A stretch of DNA of 64,000 bases, from assembly GCF_025061645.1 (NCBI RefSeq), contig NZ_JANYMP010000024.1:103576-167575 (forward strand). Direction: 5' to 3'. This document shows, one piece after another, positions 1 through 9,008 of the stretch. The stretch comes from Umezawaea endophytica (GTDB lineage: Bacteria > Actinomycetota > Actinomycetes > Mycobacteriales > Pseudonocardiaceae). A program made the translations under genes and the position numbers. The notes under the pieces were generated by a model, which was not told where the DNA came from, searched no databases, and saw only the letters and a list, made by a program, of their open reading frames with translations. Every line of letters starts with the position of its first letter. The first letter of the stretch is position 1.

Positions 1-703
1 TCGTGCCGGTGACGTACGAAGCCGCGGGCGAGACCAGGAACCCGATCACGGCGGCGAACTCCTCCGGCGTGCCGAGCCGCCCCATCGGGATGTCCGCGAT
101 GGCCGACGCGGGGACACCGTCCGGGTACAGCAGGGACGCGCGCGAGGTGTGGATCCGGCCAGGGGCGACGCAGTTGACCGTCACCCCGTCCGGGGCGAGT
201 TCGCCCGCCAAGGTCTTGAGGTAGCCCGCGATTCCGGGCCGGACCAGGCTGGACACCGCGACCTGGGAGGTCGGTTCCTTCACCGTGGACGCGGTGATCG
301 CGACGATGCGCCCGGCCGGGCTACGCCTCAGGTGCGGAACGGCCGCACCGACCAACCGGAGCAGCGGCAGCACCATCGCGCGGAACGCGGCGTCGGCGGC
401 GTGTTCGTCGACCTTCAGGGCAGGGCCCGGCGCAGGGCCGCCCGTGTTCCACACCAGGACGTCGAGGCCGCCGAACAGGCGGACCGCGTGCTCCACGACC
501 CGGTCCGCGGCACCGTCCTCCGCGAGGTCGGCGACCAGGGGTGACGCGCCGATGCGTTCGGCCGCGGGTTCCAGCGTCTCCGCTCTGCGGGCGACGGCGA
601 CCACGTCCGCACCCGCACGGCGCAGGTGTTCGGCCGTGGCGAGGCCGAGCCCCGACGACGCGCCGCACACGATCGCGGTCCGGCCTTCGAGTCCGCTGGT
701 CAT
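1..703 (-). CDS. SDR-family oxidoreductase, atypical FabG-like (3' end off window)
   Basis: The protein has the Rossmann glycine motif near residues 14-20 (G-ASS-G-L-G) and the late SDR helix ending GYLKTLAGELA. The ATG at 703 follows a GAGGAG ribosome site. The frame is open to base 2, so only the last roughly 20-25 residues are missing. Where classical SDRs carry Tyr-x3-Lys, the aligned residues read S-S-L-V-R, so Tyr becomes Ser and Lys becomes Arg. The NNAG motif is replaced by WNTGGP. These changes match the FabG-like SDR subgroup known to lack the standard catalytic tetrad. It is the last gene of the 6808-to-1 minus-strand operon. The cofactor fold is secure, but the substrate and even redox activity are not. 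Confidence 0.85.
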   Translation of the reverse strand, partial: MTSGLEGRTAIVCGASSGLGLATAEHLRRAGADVVAVARRAETLEPAAERIGASPLVADLAEDGAADRVVEHAVRLFGGLDVLVWNTGGPAPGPALKVDEHAADAAFRAMVLPLLRLVGAAVPHLRRSPAGRIVAITASTVKEPTSQVAVSSLVRPGIAGYLKTLAGELAPDGVTVNCVAPGRIHTSRASLLYPDGVPASAIADIPMGRLGTPEEFAAVIGFLVSPAASYVTGT

Positions 704-770
704 CACTTCTCCTCGTTCGAGATGGCGGGCAGTGCGGGCGCGTCGTTTCGGAACCGGATGGCGCCGCGTT

Positions 771-1814
771 CTAGGCGTTTCGACCGGCGGCGCTGTCGAG
801 GACCTCGCGCAGTGCCGCGCTCACCTCCGCGGGGCTTTCCAACGGCCAGAAGTGACCACCGGGCACCAGGCGGAGGTCGACGCTCGGGACCTGCGGCAGG
901 TGTTCGGCGGCGTCCTCGTAGAACTCCCGTGGCTGGCTGCGGGAATCGTGTCCCTGCACCACCGTGATCGGGCACCGCCACCGCGGCATCAGGTCGGCCC
1001 GGCGTTCGATCCACTCCTTGCGGAACGTCGAGTTCATGCTGTAGCGCGGCACCGCGCGGACGACTCCGGGGTAGGAGAACTCCTGGACCGTCCGACGCAG
1101 GTCCGCCTCGGAGACCTGCCGGACGCCCATGACGGCGTAGGCCCACACCACGAACCGCCGGGGGTCCTCCATCAGCCCGGTCCACGGTGCCTCGGCGAGC
1201 AGGTCGTCCTGCGGGGCCAGGTCCGGGTGGAAGTGGGCCAGGTGCTGCTCGCCGCGCACGTAGTGCCGGATCCGCTCGGGGTGCCCGGCGACGACGTGGT
1301 CGCCCAGCACCGTGCCGCGGTCGTGGGTGACGAGCGTGACCGCGTCGAGCCCCAACTCGTCGAGCAACGCCACGACCTGGCCCGCGACACCGCGCTGCGT
1401 GTAGTCGCCGCGTCCCTTCTCCGACTGGCCGTACCCCTTGAGGTCGATGGCGATGCTCCGGTACCCGTCGGCGATGGCCGCCATCTGGTGGTGCCACAGG
1501 AACCACGAGTCCGGCATGCCGTGCAGGAACACCACCGGTTCGCCCTCGCCCGCCTCGACGTGGTGCCAGCGAACGGTTTCGTGGTCACCGGGCGCGTCGG
1601 TGAAGTGGTGGGTGAAGGCGACGCCGTCGAGGACTTCGACGTCGCCTTCCCGATCAGCGGCGCGCGGCGGCACCTCGCCGAGCTGGGCGAGGCGGTCGGC
1701 GACGAGTTCCGGCGCGGGGGCGAACGCGGTGATGGCCTCCCGTGCTCGAAGCGGCAGATCGGTGTACGACCAGGAAGTCCGGTGCTCGACGAGTCCGGTC
1801 TGGTGCTGGTTCAC
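771..1814 (-). CDS. Alpha/beta hydrolase, epoxide-hydrolase-like
   Basis: This is an alpha/beta hydrolase of about 347 residues. It has the oxyanion motif HGMPDSW, a nucleophile elbow THDRG with aspartate in the nucleophile position (as in epoxide hydrolases and haloacid or fluoroacetate dehalogenases), and a late catalytic histidine in PGGHFWPLESP. The aspartate nucleophile predicts a covalent ester intermediate and hydrolysis of an epoxide or carbon-halogen bond, not an ester. I chose the GTG at 1814 because AGGAGA lies just upstream; reading further 5' would run into the quinone oxidoreductase gene. It sits in the LysR-linked operon between a quinone oxidoreductase and an SDR, consistent with multistep degradation of a small organic compound. 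The substrate is unknown. Confidence 0.88.
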   Translation of the reverse strand: MNQHQTGLVEHRTSWSYTDLPLRAREAITAFAPAPELVADRLAQLGEVPPRAADREGDVEVLDGVAFTHHFTDAPGDHETVRWHHVEAGEGEPVVFLHGMPDSWFLWHHQMAAIADGYRSIAIDLKGYGQSEKGRGDYTQRGVAGQVVALLDELGLDAVTLVTHDRGTVLGDHVVAGHPERIRHYVRGEQHLAHFHPDLAPQDDLLAEAPWTGLMEDPRRFVVWAYAVMGVRQVSEADLRRTVQEFSYPGVVRAVPRYSMNSTFRKEWIERRADLMPRWRCPITVVQGHDSRSQPREFYEDAAEHLPQVPSVDLRLVPGGHFWPLESPAEVSAALREVLDSAAGRNA

Positions 1815-1863
1815 GCTGTTGTCTCCTGTTTCGCTAGCGGTCGCCGAAGAGGTCGCTTCGGGG

Positions 1864-2793
1864 TCATCTGAGGTCCAGCACCGCTTTCCCGTGCAGCCGC
1901 CGGTCCAGCAGCGCCTCGACCGCCGACGCGGCGTCGTCCCACGGACCACGCCAGGCGATGCTCGGTTCGAGTTCCCCCGCGGCCACCATCCCGGCGAGCA
2001 CGGTGAGATCTCGGCCGAGGCCGTGACATCCCAGGAGGTAGAACGTGACGAGCGCGCGGTCGTGTCCGGCGGGTGCGCCCGCGAACGCGCCATCGGGGAA
2101 GGACACGGGTCCGGGTGCCGCGCGTCCGATGTGGACGACGGTGCCGCCCTGCGTCAACCGGGCGAAGCCGTCGACGAGCTGCCTGCCGCCGACCGTGTCC
2201 ACGATTCCGTCGACGAGGCCGTCGATCCGGCCGGGGTCGGTGACGACCTCGTGGGCACCGAGACTCGTGAGGCTCGGCCCGTGGCTGTCCGGATCACCGG
2301 TGCACGCGATGACGTGGGCACCGCCGCGCCGGGCGAGCTGAACCGCGAACCGGCCGACACCGCCGGTCGCGCCGGTCACCACGATCCGCCTGCCGAGCAC
2401 GGGCCCGAGTCGGTCCAGGGCGCGCAGGGCGCTGGCGCCCGCGACCGGCACGGTGCTGACGGCTCCGGGGTCGGCCCCCTGCGGGACCACTCCGATCAGG
2501 TCGACGTCGACCGCCCGCAGCTCCGCCCAGGCCCCCTGCGCGCCCAGCGTGACGACCGGGGTGCCCACCGCGGGACCGGTGCCGTCCGCCGCGGCTCGCT
2601 CCACGACGCCCGCGGCGTCCCAGCCGAGCACCGTGCCCGGCTCGGCGGTGCTGAGGCCGCGCTTGACCTCGCCCGAGTTCAACGAAACGGCGGCAACGCG
2701 GACGAGTACCTGGTGCGCCGACGGCCGGGGATCGTCGGCTTCACCCAGCCGCAGGGAACCAGGCGCCGCGGGATCGACGAGGAGTGCGCGCAA
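1864..2793 (-). CDS. Zinc-independent quinone oxidoreductase-like MDR protein
   Basis: This 309-residue medium-chain dehydrogenase/reductase has the NADPH-binding run VVTGATGGVGRFAVQLAR near residues 138-155 and the GTVLGWDAAGVV segment of the quinone oxidoreductase group. The structural-zinc cysteines are absent, so it should be an NADPH-dependent reductase of an enone or quinone and not an alcohol dehydrogenase. The start is TTG at 2793, preceded by AAAGGA; no ATG or GTG fits better in the short gap after the RraA-like gene. It lies in the middle of the operon, 35 bp downstream of that gene and upstream of the epoxide-hydrolase-like gene. Confidence 0.85.
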   Translation of the reverse strand: MRALLVDPAAPGSLRLGEADDPRPSAHQVLVRVAAVSLNSGEVKRGLSTAEPGTVLGWDAAGVVERAAADGTGPAVGTPVVTLGAQGAWAELRAVDVDLIGVVPQGADPGAVSTVPVAGASALRALDRLGPVLGRRIVVTGATGGVGRFAVQLARRGGAHVIACTGDPDSHGPSLTSLGAHEVVTDPGRIDGLVDGIVDTVGGRQLVDGFARLTQGGTVVHIGRAAPGPVSFPDGAFAGAPAGHDRALVTFYLLGCHGLGRDLTVLAGMVAAGELEPSIAWRGPWDDAASAVEALLDRRLHGKAVLDLR

Positions 2794-2827
2794 GACCGGA
2801 GGTCCTTTCTTCGTGTTGTCAACGGGT

Positions 2828-3475
2828 TCAGTGCGAAGGGCCGAACTCGTCCCCGACCGCCTCGAACCCGGCGGCGATGGACCGGTGAGCCCTGGCCTGG
2901 CCCACCCACCGGCGTTCGAGCTCTTCGATCCGGCACGCGCGGTCGAGGACCTCGTCGGCCCGCGCCAGCGGGACGCTCACGACGCCGTCCCCGTCGGCGA
3001 CGACGAGGTCGCCGGGCGCGACCTCGACCGCGCCGAACCGCACCGGCCCGCCGATCGCCGGGCAGCACGGCCGGATCGCGCGCGGATGGGCGCGGCGGTA
3101 ATGCACCGGCAGGTCGTAGCCCGCCATCTCGTCGGCGTCGCGGATCAACCCGTCGGTCACCGCACCGACGAGCCCGCGCGCGGCCGCCGTTCCCACGATC
3201 ACCCCGCCGAGCGCGCTGATCGCGGCCCCACCGGCGGCGACGACGAGGACGCTGCCCGCCTGCGCCGTGTCGACGGCCTGCCAGAAACGCCTGCCGTCGT
3301 CACGACCGGGCTGCCCCGGTTCGAGTCGCACGGTCACGGCCGGTCCGATGAACCGCCGGGACCCGATGATCCGTTGCGGCCCGTCGACCACACCGTCGAG
3401 TCCCAGCTCGTCCAGCGCGTCGGCGACCGAGGCCGTACCGACCTCGGGGTAGTCGCCGGAAACGGGGTTGTGCAT
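2828..3475 (-). CDS. RraA-like / HMG-aldolase family protein
   Basis: The 215-residue protein has the RraA/demethylmenaquinone methyltransferase-like fold signature: GPAVTVRLEPG, then GVIVGTAAARGLVGAVTDG followed by LIRDADEM, whose Arg-Asp pair with the preceding Gly-rich turn binds metal and ligand in HMG/CHA aldolases. Family members in catabolic operons are usually 4-hydroxy-4-methyl-2-oxoglutarate aldolases or oxaloacetate decarboxylases and not RNase E inhibitors. The start is ATG at 3475 with an AGAGG site. It overlaps nothing and lies 14 bp after the MFS gene. Its position beside an aromatic-acid-type permease favours a role in a ring-cleavage-like pathway, which is inference. Confidence 0.85.
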   Translation of the reverse strand: MHNPVSGDYPEVGTASVADALDELGLDGVVDGPQRIIGSRRFIGPAVTVRLEPGQPGRDDGRRFWQAVDTAQAGSVLVVAAGGAAISALGGVIVGTAAARGLVGAVTDGLIRDADEMAGYDLPVHYRRAHPRAIRPCCPAIGGPVRFGAVEVAPGDLVVADGDGVVSVPLARADEVLDRACRIEELERRWVGQARAHRSIAAGFEAVGDEFGPSH

Positions 3476-3489
3476 GCTCTTGCCTCTCG

Positions 3490-4824
3490 TCACGCGGCCC
3501 GGTGCGCGATGGCGCCCGCCGCTGGATCGTGGCCGCTGACGTCCGTGGTGGACTCGCTCGGGGCGTTCCGGGGCAGCAGCAGAACCGCGAGAACGCCGAG
3601 GACGGTCGGAACCATCAGCGCGTAGAAGTTCCACTGGACGGCCAGGCCGACCGCGACGATCCAGCCGAGCGCAAGCGGCCCGACCACGCTCCCGACCCGC
3701 GAGATCGCCAGGTACGTGCCGACCGCGGACGCCCGCACGGCAGGCGGGAAGCACGTACCCGCGAAGACGTGCAAGATCACCGCTGTTCCGCTCCCGCCCA
3801 CCCCCGCGAGGACCACCGCCCCGTACCCGACCGCCGTCGGCGGGCCGGAACTCAGCACGGCCAGTGCGACCACCCCGATGCCGAGCCCGGACAACAGCAC
3901 CCGGCGCGGGCCGAAGCGGTCGGCGAACGACGACATGACGAGGCTGCCGACGATCGCACCGGCCGACAGCGCGGCGAGGAAGGCCAACGCGGACGTCAGC
4001 CCGTAGCCCGCCGCCCGCATGATCTGCGGCAGCCAGGTGTTGAGCCCGTAGATGAACACCTGCACGCCGAAGCCCGCCAGCCCGAACAGGGCGAGGTGGC
4101 GCAGCAACGGCGGCCGGGTGAGATCGCGCCGGGCAGATCGACCGGGTGCCGGGGTGCTGTCGACGTCGGGCATCGGCAGGCCGTAGCGGAGCGCGACGGC
4201 GCGGGCCTCGTCCACCCTGCCCTTGGCCACCAGGAAGTCCACCGACTCGGGCAGCAGGACCATCGCGACCGGCATGAGCAGGAGCAGCACGCCCGCCATC
4301 GCGTACATCGGTCGGAAGCCGAGATCCGGGGTGATGACGATGCCGAGCAGCGCGGAGATGACCGCGCCCACGGCGAAGCCCGCGTTGCCGATCGCGGTGA
4401 ACAGGTACCGACGCCCCGGCGGGGCGAACTCGACGGTCAAGGCGATGCACACCGGGATCACCCCGCCGAGGCCGAGCCCGCCCAGGAACCGGAACAGCGC
4501 GAACAGCTCGCGCGTCGGTGCGGCCGCGCAGACCAGCATGCACACCGAGAACCAGCTCGAGCAGAGGATCAGCATGCGCTTGCGGCCCAGCACGTCCGTC
4601 GCGAAGCCGCACAGCAACGAGCCGAGCAGCAGACCGACGAGGGCGAGGCTCGCGATGAGCCCGGCGCCCGCCGCGTCGAGGCCCCAGGGCTCGTACTCGA
4701 GCAGGACGGGGATCGTGGTGCCGTACACCGAGACGTCGTAGCCGTCGAAGATGATGACCAGGCAGCAGAACGCGGGGACGAAGTAGGTCAGCCGCCTGCC
4801 CCGGAGGACGCCGGGTGAACGCAT
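3490..4824 (-). CDS. MFS transporter, aromatic acid:H+ symporter-like
   Basis: This 444-residue major facilitator begins with a short cytoplasmic tail and a first helix containing the DGYDVSVYG-type motif typical of the aromatic acid/H+ symporters (PcaK/BenK group). The loop 2-3 signature GFATDVLGRKRM and the later SSFADRFGPRRV copy are both present, and about twelve hydrophobic segments can be read. The ATG at 4824 follows CGAGGAGACC. It probably imports the compound that the flanking hydrolases, SDRs and RraA-like enzyme process. The specific substrate cannot be read from sequence. Confidence 0.9.
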   Translation of the reverse strand: MRSPGVLRGRRLTYFVPAFCCLVIIFDGYDVSVYGTTIPVLLEYEPWGLDAAGAGLIASLALVGLLLGSLLCGFATDVLGRKRMLILCSSWFSVCMLVCAAAPTRELFALFRFLGGLGLGGVIPVCIALTVEFAPPGRRYLFTAIGNAGFAVGAVISALLGIVITPDLGFRPMYAMAGVLLLLMPVAMVLLPESVDFLVAKGRVDEARAVALRYGLPMPDVDSTPAPGRSARRDLTRPPLLRHLALFGLAGFGVQVFIYGLNTWLPQIMRAAGYGLTSALAFLAALSAGAIVGSLVMSSFADRFGPRRVLLSGLGIGVVALAVLSSGPPTAVGYGAVVLAGVGGSGTAVILHVFAGTCFPPAVRASAVGTYLAISRVGSVVGPLALGWIVAVGLAVQWNFYALMVPTVLGVLAVLLLPRNAPSESTTDVSGHDPAAGAIAHRAA

Positions 4825-4853
4825 GGGGGTCTCCTCGCCGTTGGGGTGGTCGG

Positions 4854-5633
4854 TCAGATGTTCACGGAACCGCCGGTGACGTCGAGGCAGGCGCCGTTGA
4901 CGTAGCTCGCCTCGGGCGAGCAGAGGAACGCGATGGCCGCGGCCTGTTCCTCCGGCGCGGCCAGCCGCCCCATCGGGTGTTGCGCACCGGCCGCGGCGCC
5001 GCCGTCGGGGTACAGCGACCGGATCCGGTCGGACAGCGTGGTGGAGGGCGCGGTCGCGTTGACCGTCACGCCGTGCGCGGCGACTTCGCGCGCGACGTGC
5101 TTGGTCAGGCCGATCACGCCCGCCTTGGCCGCCGCGTAGGCGGAGACGCCCACGCGGGTCGGCATGCGCCCGGCCTCGCTCGCGACGGTGACGATCCGGC
5201 CCCAGCGGCGTTCGATCATGGCGGGCAGGACGGCGTGCACGAGGAGGAACGCCGAACGCAGGTTGACCGCGACGATGCGGTCCCAGTCCTCGACGGCCAG
5301 TTCGGCGGTCGGGGCGAGCGTCGTGAACCCGCCCGCCGCGTGCACGAGGATGTCCGGTGGGCCGAAGTCCTCGGTCGCCTCGGCGACGAGGGCCTCGACG
5401 ACCGCGGCGTCGGAGACGTCCCCGAAGGCGAGCCGGGCGCGGCCACCGGCGGCGGTGATCCGCTCGACGACCTCCTCGCCGCCCTCGCCCGGCTTCAACG
5501 TCGCCACGGTGACGGCGACGCCCCGCGTGGCGAGGTCGCGCGCCGCGGCGGCGCCGATACCCGCCGCGGCCCCCGTCACGATCGCCGTGCGGCCCGGCCA
5601 CGTCGACGGGTTGGTGGTGGTGTGGTCGGTCAT
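4854..5633 (-). CDS. SDR-family oxidoreductase (classical)
   Basis: This is a 259-residue classical short-chain dehydrogenase: TGAAAGIGAAAARDL for cofactor binding, HAAGG in the NNAG position, VASEAG with the catalytic serine region, and YAAAK carrying the Tyr and Lys. The C-terminus ASYVNGACLDVTGGSVNI is canonical. Unlike the atypical SDR at the end of this operon, the catalytic residues are intact. The ATG at 5633 has AGGAGA upstream. It lies 26 bp downstream of the alpha/beta hydrolase gene and upstream of the MFS permease, so it is probably cotranscribed from the LysR-controlled promoter. It likely interconverts a hydroxyl and a keto group in the pathway. Confidence 0.92.
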   Translation of the reverse strand: MTDHTTTNPSTWPGRTAIVTGAAAGIGAAAARDLATRGVAVTVATLKPGEGGEEVVERITAAGGRARLAFGDVSDAAVVEALVAEATEDFGPPDILVHAAGGFTTLAPTAELAVEDWDRIVAVNLRSAFLLVHAVLPAMIERRWGRIVTVASEAGRMPTRVGVSAYAAAKAGVIGLTKHVAREVAAHGVTVNATAPSTTLSDRIRSLYPDGGAAAGAQHPMGRLAAPEEQAAAIAFLCSPEASYVNGACLDVTGGSVNI

Positions 5634-5659
5634 GGGTTCTCCTGCTCGTTCGGGGCGGT

Positions 5660-6808
5660 TCATCGAGCCGTCAACCGCTGCCGCGTCCAGTCGGTGATCA
5701 ACGCGTCCCGGTCGTTCCTGTGGTTGTAGACGCAGTGGTCGCCGTCGGAGAACACGACCATCTCCCGGCCACCGGCCGGTGCGTCCCGCAGCAGCTCGCG
5801 CGCCCAGTCGTCGGTCACCAGCGGATCCGCGCCACCGTGGACGACGAGGAGCCGGTAGTCCGTGTTGACCCCGCGGGCGAGCGGGGTCACCGTGCGCCAC
5901 GCCGCGAGCCCTCGTTCTGCCTCACCGGTGCCGCAGAACGTGAGCATCTTGGTGAAGAACGTGCCGGAGGGCGGCACCGCCCACGGTGCCGGGATGCCGC
6001 CGTTGTCGACGCAGGCGCGGATCCGTTGGTCCGCCGCGGCGAACGCCATCGCGAAGCTGCCGCCCATGCTGTTGCCGACGATCCCGAGTGGACGGCCCGG
6101 AGCGCGCGCGTCGAGGAAGTCGACCGCCCGCGAGTAGGCGGCACGCCAGTCCGCGGTGAGGTAGTGGTGGTGGCTGAGCCGCGTCTCGCCCTGCCCCGGC
6201 CCGTCCAGCAGCAGCGCGTCGATCCCGCGGGCGGAGAAGGCGTCACCGAGGCTGTCGAAGTCCATGGCCCAGCCTTCGACGCCGCCGATGACGACGACCG
6301 AGGCCACCGCGACGCCGGTCGCCGGGACCAGCCAGCCCACCACCGGCCCGCCCTCGGTGTCGAGGACGACCCGCTCGCGGTCTCCGGCCAGCTCCGCCGC
6401 CCGCGCGTAGCGTTGGGCGGCTTCGGCGAAGAGGGCCCGACGGTCGTCGGTGTCGGTGAGGATCATCATCTGGCCCATCCGCAACAGGGCCGACGACCGG
6501 CGCAGCAGGGCGATCCGCGTCGTCGGGGTGACGCCGTCCCCGTCGGCTCGCCGCGCGGTCGCCTCGGCGAGTTCGACGGCGGCCGACTGCCAGTCCTGGC
6601 CACCGAGGACGCGGGCCCGCAGCTCGACCGCGTCGGCGTGGTCCACGCCGTAGCCCGTCGTGCGGTCGAGCGAGAACTGGCGCAGCGCCGCCTGCGCCTC
6701 GGGAGCCAGCGCGGCGAGGTCGGCTTCGGTCTCGGCACGCCGTCCGGTGTGCTCCCGGTTCACCACCGGCGGTGGTTCCACGAGCGTCACCTCCCCTTGT
6801 GCGGTCAT
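5660..6808 (-). CDS. Alpha/beta hydrolase with N-terminal helical region (DHPON-hydrolase-like)
   Basis: The protein is about 382 residues. It has a helical N-terminal third, then an alpha/beta-hydrolase core with nucleophile elbow GNSMGG, acid in HGGADPLVT and histidine in DGDHCVYNH. Length and layout match the FrsA/2,6-dihydroxypseudooxynicotine-hydrolase-like group, which includes C-C bond and acyl hydrolases. The ATG at 6808 follows AAGGAGC. As the first gene of the leftward operon, divergent from the LysR gene, it is the most direct regulated target. A C-C hydrolase followed by SDR, permease and RraA-like aldolase makes sense as a degradative series, but the compound is not known. Confidence 0.85.
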   Translation of the reverse strand: MTAQGEVTLVEPPPVVNREHTGRRAETEADLAALAPEAQAALRQFSLDRTTGYGVDHADAVELRARVLGGQDWQSAAVELAEATARRADGDGVTPTTRIALLRRSSALLRMGQMMILTDTDDRRALFAEAAQRYARAAELAGDRERVVLDTEGGPVVGWLVPATGVAVASVVVIGGVEGWAMDFDSLGDAFSARGIDALLLDGPGQGETRLSHHHYLTADWRAAYSRAVDFLDARAPGRPLGIVGNSMGGSFAMAFAAADQRIRACVDNGGIPAPWAVPPSGTFFTKMLTFCGTGEAERGLAAWRTVTPLARGVNTDYRLLVVHGGADPLVTDDWARELLRDAPAGGREMVVFSDGDHCVYNHRNDRDALITDWTRQRLTAR

Positions 6809-6911
6809 CGCGAGTGCTCCTTCCGGTGCGGCGCGAGTCGCCATCGGACTTCGCGATCTCATCCTGAGTTCAGCGGCGAGCGGCGTCCAATATCAGTTCT
6901 GACCTGTGCGC

Positions 6912-6926
6912 ATAGGCGTGGCCTAT
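6912..6926. promoter_or_regulatory. LysR box in the divergent promoter
   Basis: A perfect inverted repeat, ATAGGC-GTG-GCCTAT, gives the T-N11-A pattern of LysR-type binding sites (T6913 and A6925). It lies 17 bp before the LysR GTG and about 100 bp before the hydrolase ATG, where a LysR protein would bind to control both directions. A very similar 15-mer occurs at 10178-10192. Confidence 0.75.
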
Positions 6927-6943
6927 CTGCTACGGTCGCTGCT

Positions 6944-7846
6944 GTGCGCCTGCGCCAGCTCGAGTACCTGATCGCGATCTGCGAAACCGGTTCCTTCAGC
7001 GCGGCGGCCAACGAACTGCTCGTCGCGCAGCCCTCGCTGTCCCAGCAGATCAAGGCGCTCGAAACGGAACTCGGGGCCGACCTGCTCGAACGCGGCCGCC
7101 AGGGCGTCGCGCTGACCGCGGCCGGGCGCCTCTTCCTCCCCCAGGCCCAGGCGGCGCTGGCCGCCGTCGAAACGGGCCGCCAAGCCGTGGCGGACCTGGT
7201 GAGCGGCCTGGTGGGTGAACTGCACGTCCTCACCGTCCGCTCGGTGGCCTCGGGGGTCCTGCCGTCTGGCGTGGTGCGCTGGTACGAATCCCACCCCACG
7301 ACCGTGTTGAGGCTGCACGACTACTCGCACCGCCGCGACCTGGAAGCCGCGATGCGCGCGGGCCGTGGTGACCTGGCCGTCGGGCCGCGGCCGCGGGACT
7401 GGGACGGCGACGTGATCTCACTCGGGTTCGAGAGCATGGTGGTGTCGGGCCAGGGCCCGTTCGCCGCGGAGCGGGCCTCGACCGCCGAACTCGGCGCGGC
7501 CGGTTGGGTCCACTTCGAGGCCGAGCAGGGCATGACGGAGGTCCTCGACTGGGCGGCCCGGTCGCTCGGGTTCACGCCGCGGGTGGTCGCGAGGGTCGGC
7601 CAGGTCGCCGCGGCCCTGCGGCTCGCCGTCGAGGGCGTCGGCCTGACCATCGTGCCCGCGAACGCCGTGCCGCAAGGGTGGGCCGCCCACGTGCGCACGA
7701 CGGAACCCCCGCTGTACCGGGAGCTGACCGCGTACGGCCGTGGTCCGCTGGTGCAGCTCGCCAGCCGGTTCGTCGACCTGCTGGAGGAGACCGAACTCCC
7801 ACTCGTCGCACGAGCCGACCTGCCGCCGGGAGCGCTCGTCTTCTAA
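6944..7846 (+). CDS. LysR-family transcriptional regulator
   Basis: The 300-residue protein has the N-terminal winged helix-turn-helix (LEYLIAICETGSFSAAANEL, then VAQPSLSQQIKALETELG) and a C-terminal effector-binding region of normal length. The GTG at 6944 gives VRLRQLEYL, the standard LysR beginning. It is divergent from the catabolic operon, with the ATAGGC-N3-GCCTAT box between them. It most likely activates that operon in response to a pathway metabolite and represses itself. A second copy of the box upstream of the zinc dehydrogenase gene suggests that operon is also in the regulon. Confidence 0.93.
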   Translation: MRLRQLEYLIAICETGSFSAAANELLVAQPSLSQQIKALETELGADLLERGRQGVALTAAGRLFLPQAQAALAAVETGRQAVADLVSGLVGELHVLTVRSVASGVLPSGVVRWYESHPTTVLRLHDYSHRRDLEAAMRAGRGDLAVGPRPRDWDGDVISLGFESMVVSGQGPFAAERASTAELGAAGWVHFEAEQGMTEVLDWAARSLGFTPRVVARVGQVAAALRLAVEGVGLTIVPANAVPQGWAAHVRTTEPPLYRELTAYGRGPLVQLASRFVDLLEETELPLVARADLPPGALVF

Positions 7847-7859
7847 GCGGGCGACTGCG

Positions 7860-9008
7860 TCAGTGCGGGGTCGTCGCCCGGTGCGCCGTGAGCGGATCGA
7901 GCCCGAAGTCGCCGAGCGGGTCGCGCCACACGGAGTGGGCGTGGTTGGCCTGCCGCTGGGTGTTGTCGTACTCCGCCAGCAGGCGCGGGCCGGTGAGCCG
8001 GTAGTAGTGCGGCTCCCCCGCCCCCAGTCCGCCTGCCCACGCCAGGTGCACGAGGTCGAGGTTCCGGTCGTCGCGGTAGTGGCGGCGCTGCGCGGCCGCG
8101 ATCGGTCCGGGCGACCGGTCGGTGTAGGTGGCGATCAGGTCCCGCAGCAGCCGGCGCTGCTCGGCCGAGAGGTCGCGGGCGGCGATCCCCCGCGGCTCGC
8201 GGGTCAGGGCCAGCCGCGCGTGATCGGCGTCGGTGTAGCCGGAGCCCTTCTCGGCGGCCTCGTCGATGCGGTCGACGAGATCCGCCAGGCGAGGCGTGGG
8301 CAACGGGCCGCGGAACAGCTCCGGCATGTGGATCATCCGGTCGCCCGTCCGGACCTGGGGACGGTTGCCCGAGACGATGTCGGAGACGGCGCGCGGGTGC
8401 AGCAGGGCCCTGGCGCGATCGTCCGTCGAGAGGGTGGCCAGCACCGTGCGTGCGAGGTCCTCGACACCGCCCAACGGGCGCAGGGTTCCACCCAGCAGGG
8501 GTGATGTGGCGGGATCGGCGCCGAAGAACGACGGCGTCACCGCGGCGATCCGCCCGGCCCGCACGAGCAGGTTCACCGACAGGTGGTGGCCACCGACGCG
8601 CCAGCCCCACGTGGCCTCCCCCGGCCGCCCGAACACGCGCACCCAGTAGAGCCCTGGGTCCCGGCCGCGTTCCCGGCCCCAGTCGACCTGCCACCCCTCG
8701 ACCTCGTCGAGCACGTTCTCCAGGCCCATCACCAGACAGGCGGTCACGTAGGCCTGCCGGGTCAACCCGCTCGCCAGCAGCCGCATCGCCAGGCCCTGCT
8801 GCCGGGGCGACAGCTCCCGCAGCGGGATCCCGCCGTGGTCCGTGGGGGTGTAGAACCACCGGACCCGCTCAGCCGCCACCTCGGGGGAGTCCACCGGAAC
8901 CCGCTGCGCACGAGCGCGTGCCGCCGGTCCCAGGGAATCGAGGAACTCCTCGGCGCAGCGGGTCATGTCCTCGACGGCAGAGCGCTCGGTCCCGGTCACA
9001 GGGCTCAC
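7860..9008 (-). CDS. DUF3500-domain protein
   Basis: The protein is about 382 residues and has the conserved run of the DUF3500 family: WGWRVGGHHLSVN, then TPSFFGADPATSP, and a late YYRLTGPRLLAEYDNTQ. Members are uncharacterised; the His-rich centre (GGHHLS) could be a metal site, which is inference. The GTG at 9008 overlaps the TGA of the zinc dehydrogenase gene as GTGA, so translation of the two is probably coupled. It ends 13 bp from the convergent LysR gene. Pairing with a dehydrogenase under a LysR-type box links it to the same catabolic programme. Confidence 0.83.
   Translation of the reverse strand: MSPVTGTERSAVEDMTRCAEEFLDSLGPAARARAQRVPVDSPEVAAERVRWFYTPTDHGGIPLRELSPRQQGLAMRLLASGLTRQAYVTACLVMGLENVLDEVEGWQVDWGRERGRDPGLYWVRVFGRPGEATWGWRVGGHHLSVNLLVRAGRIAAVTPSFFGADPATSPLLGGTLRPLGGVEDLARTVLATLSTDDRARALLHPRAVSDIVSGNRPQVRTGDRMIHMPELFRGPLPTPRLADLVDRIDEAAEKGSGYTDADHARLALTREPRGIAARDLSAEQRRLLRDLIATYTDRSPGPIAAAQRRHYRDDRNLDLVHLAWAGGLGAGEPHYYRLTGPRLLAEYDNTQRQANHAHSVWRDPLGDFGLDPLTAHRATTPH

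Noticed and set aside
285..1871. Long + frame across the first genes
   Set aside because: It is low-complexity Arg/Ala-rich text antisense to an SDR and an epoxide-hydrolase-like gene.
5720..6943. Upstream extension of the LysR gene
   Set aside because: The extra residues are antisense to a hydrolase; the standard LysR start is GTG 6944.
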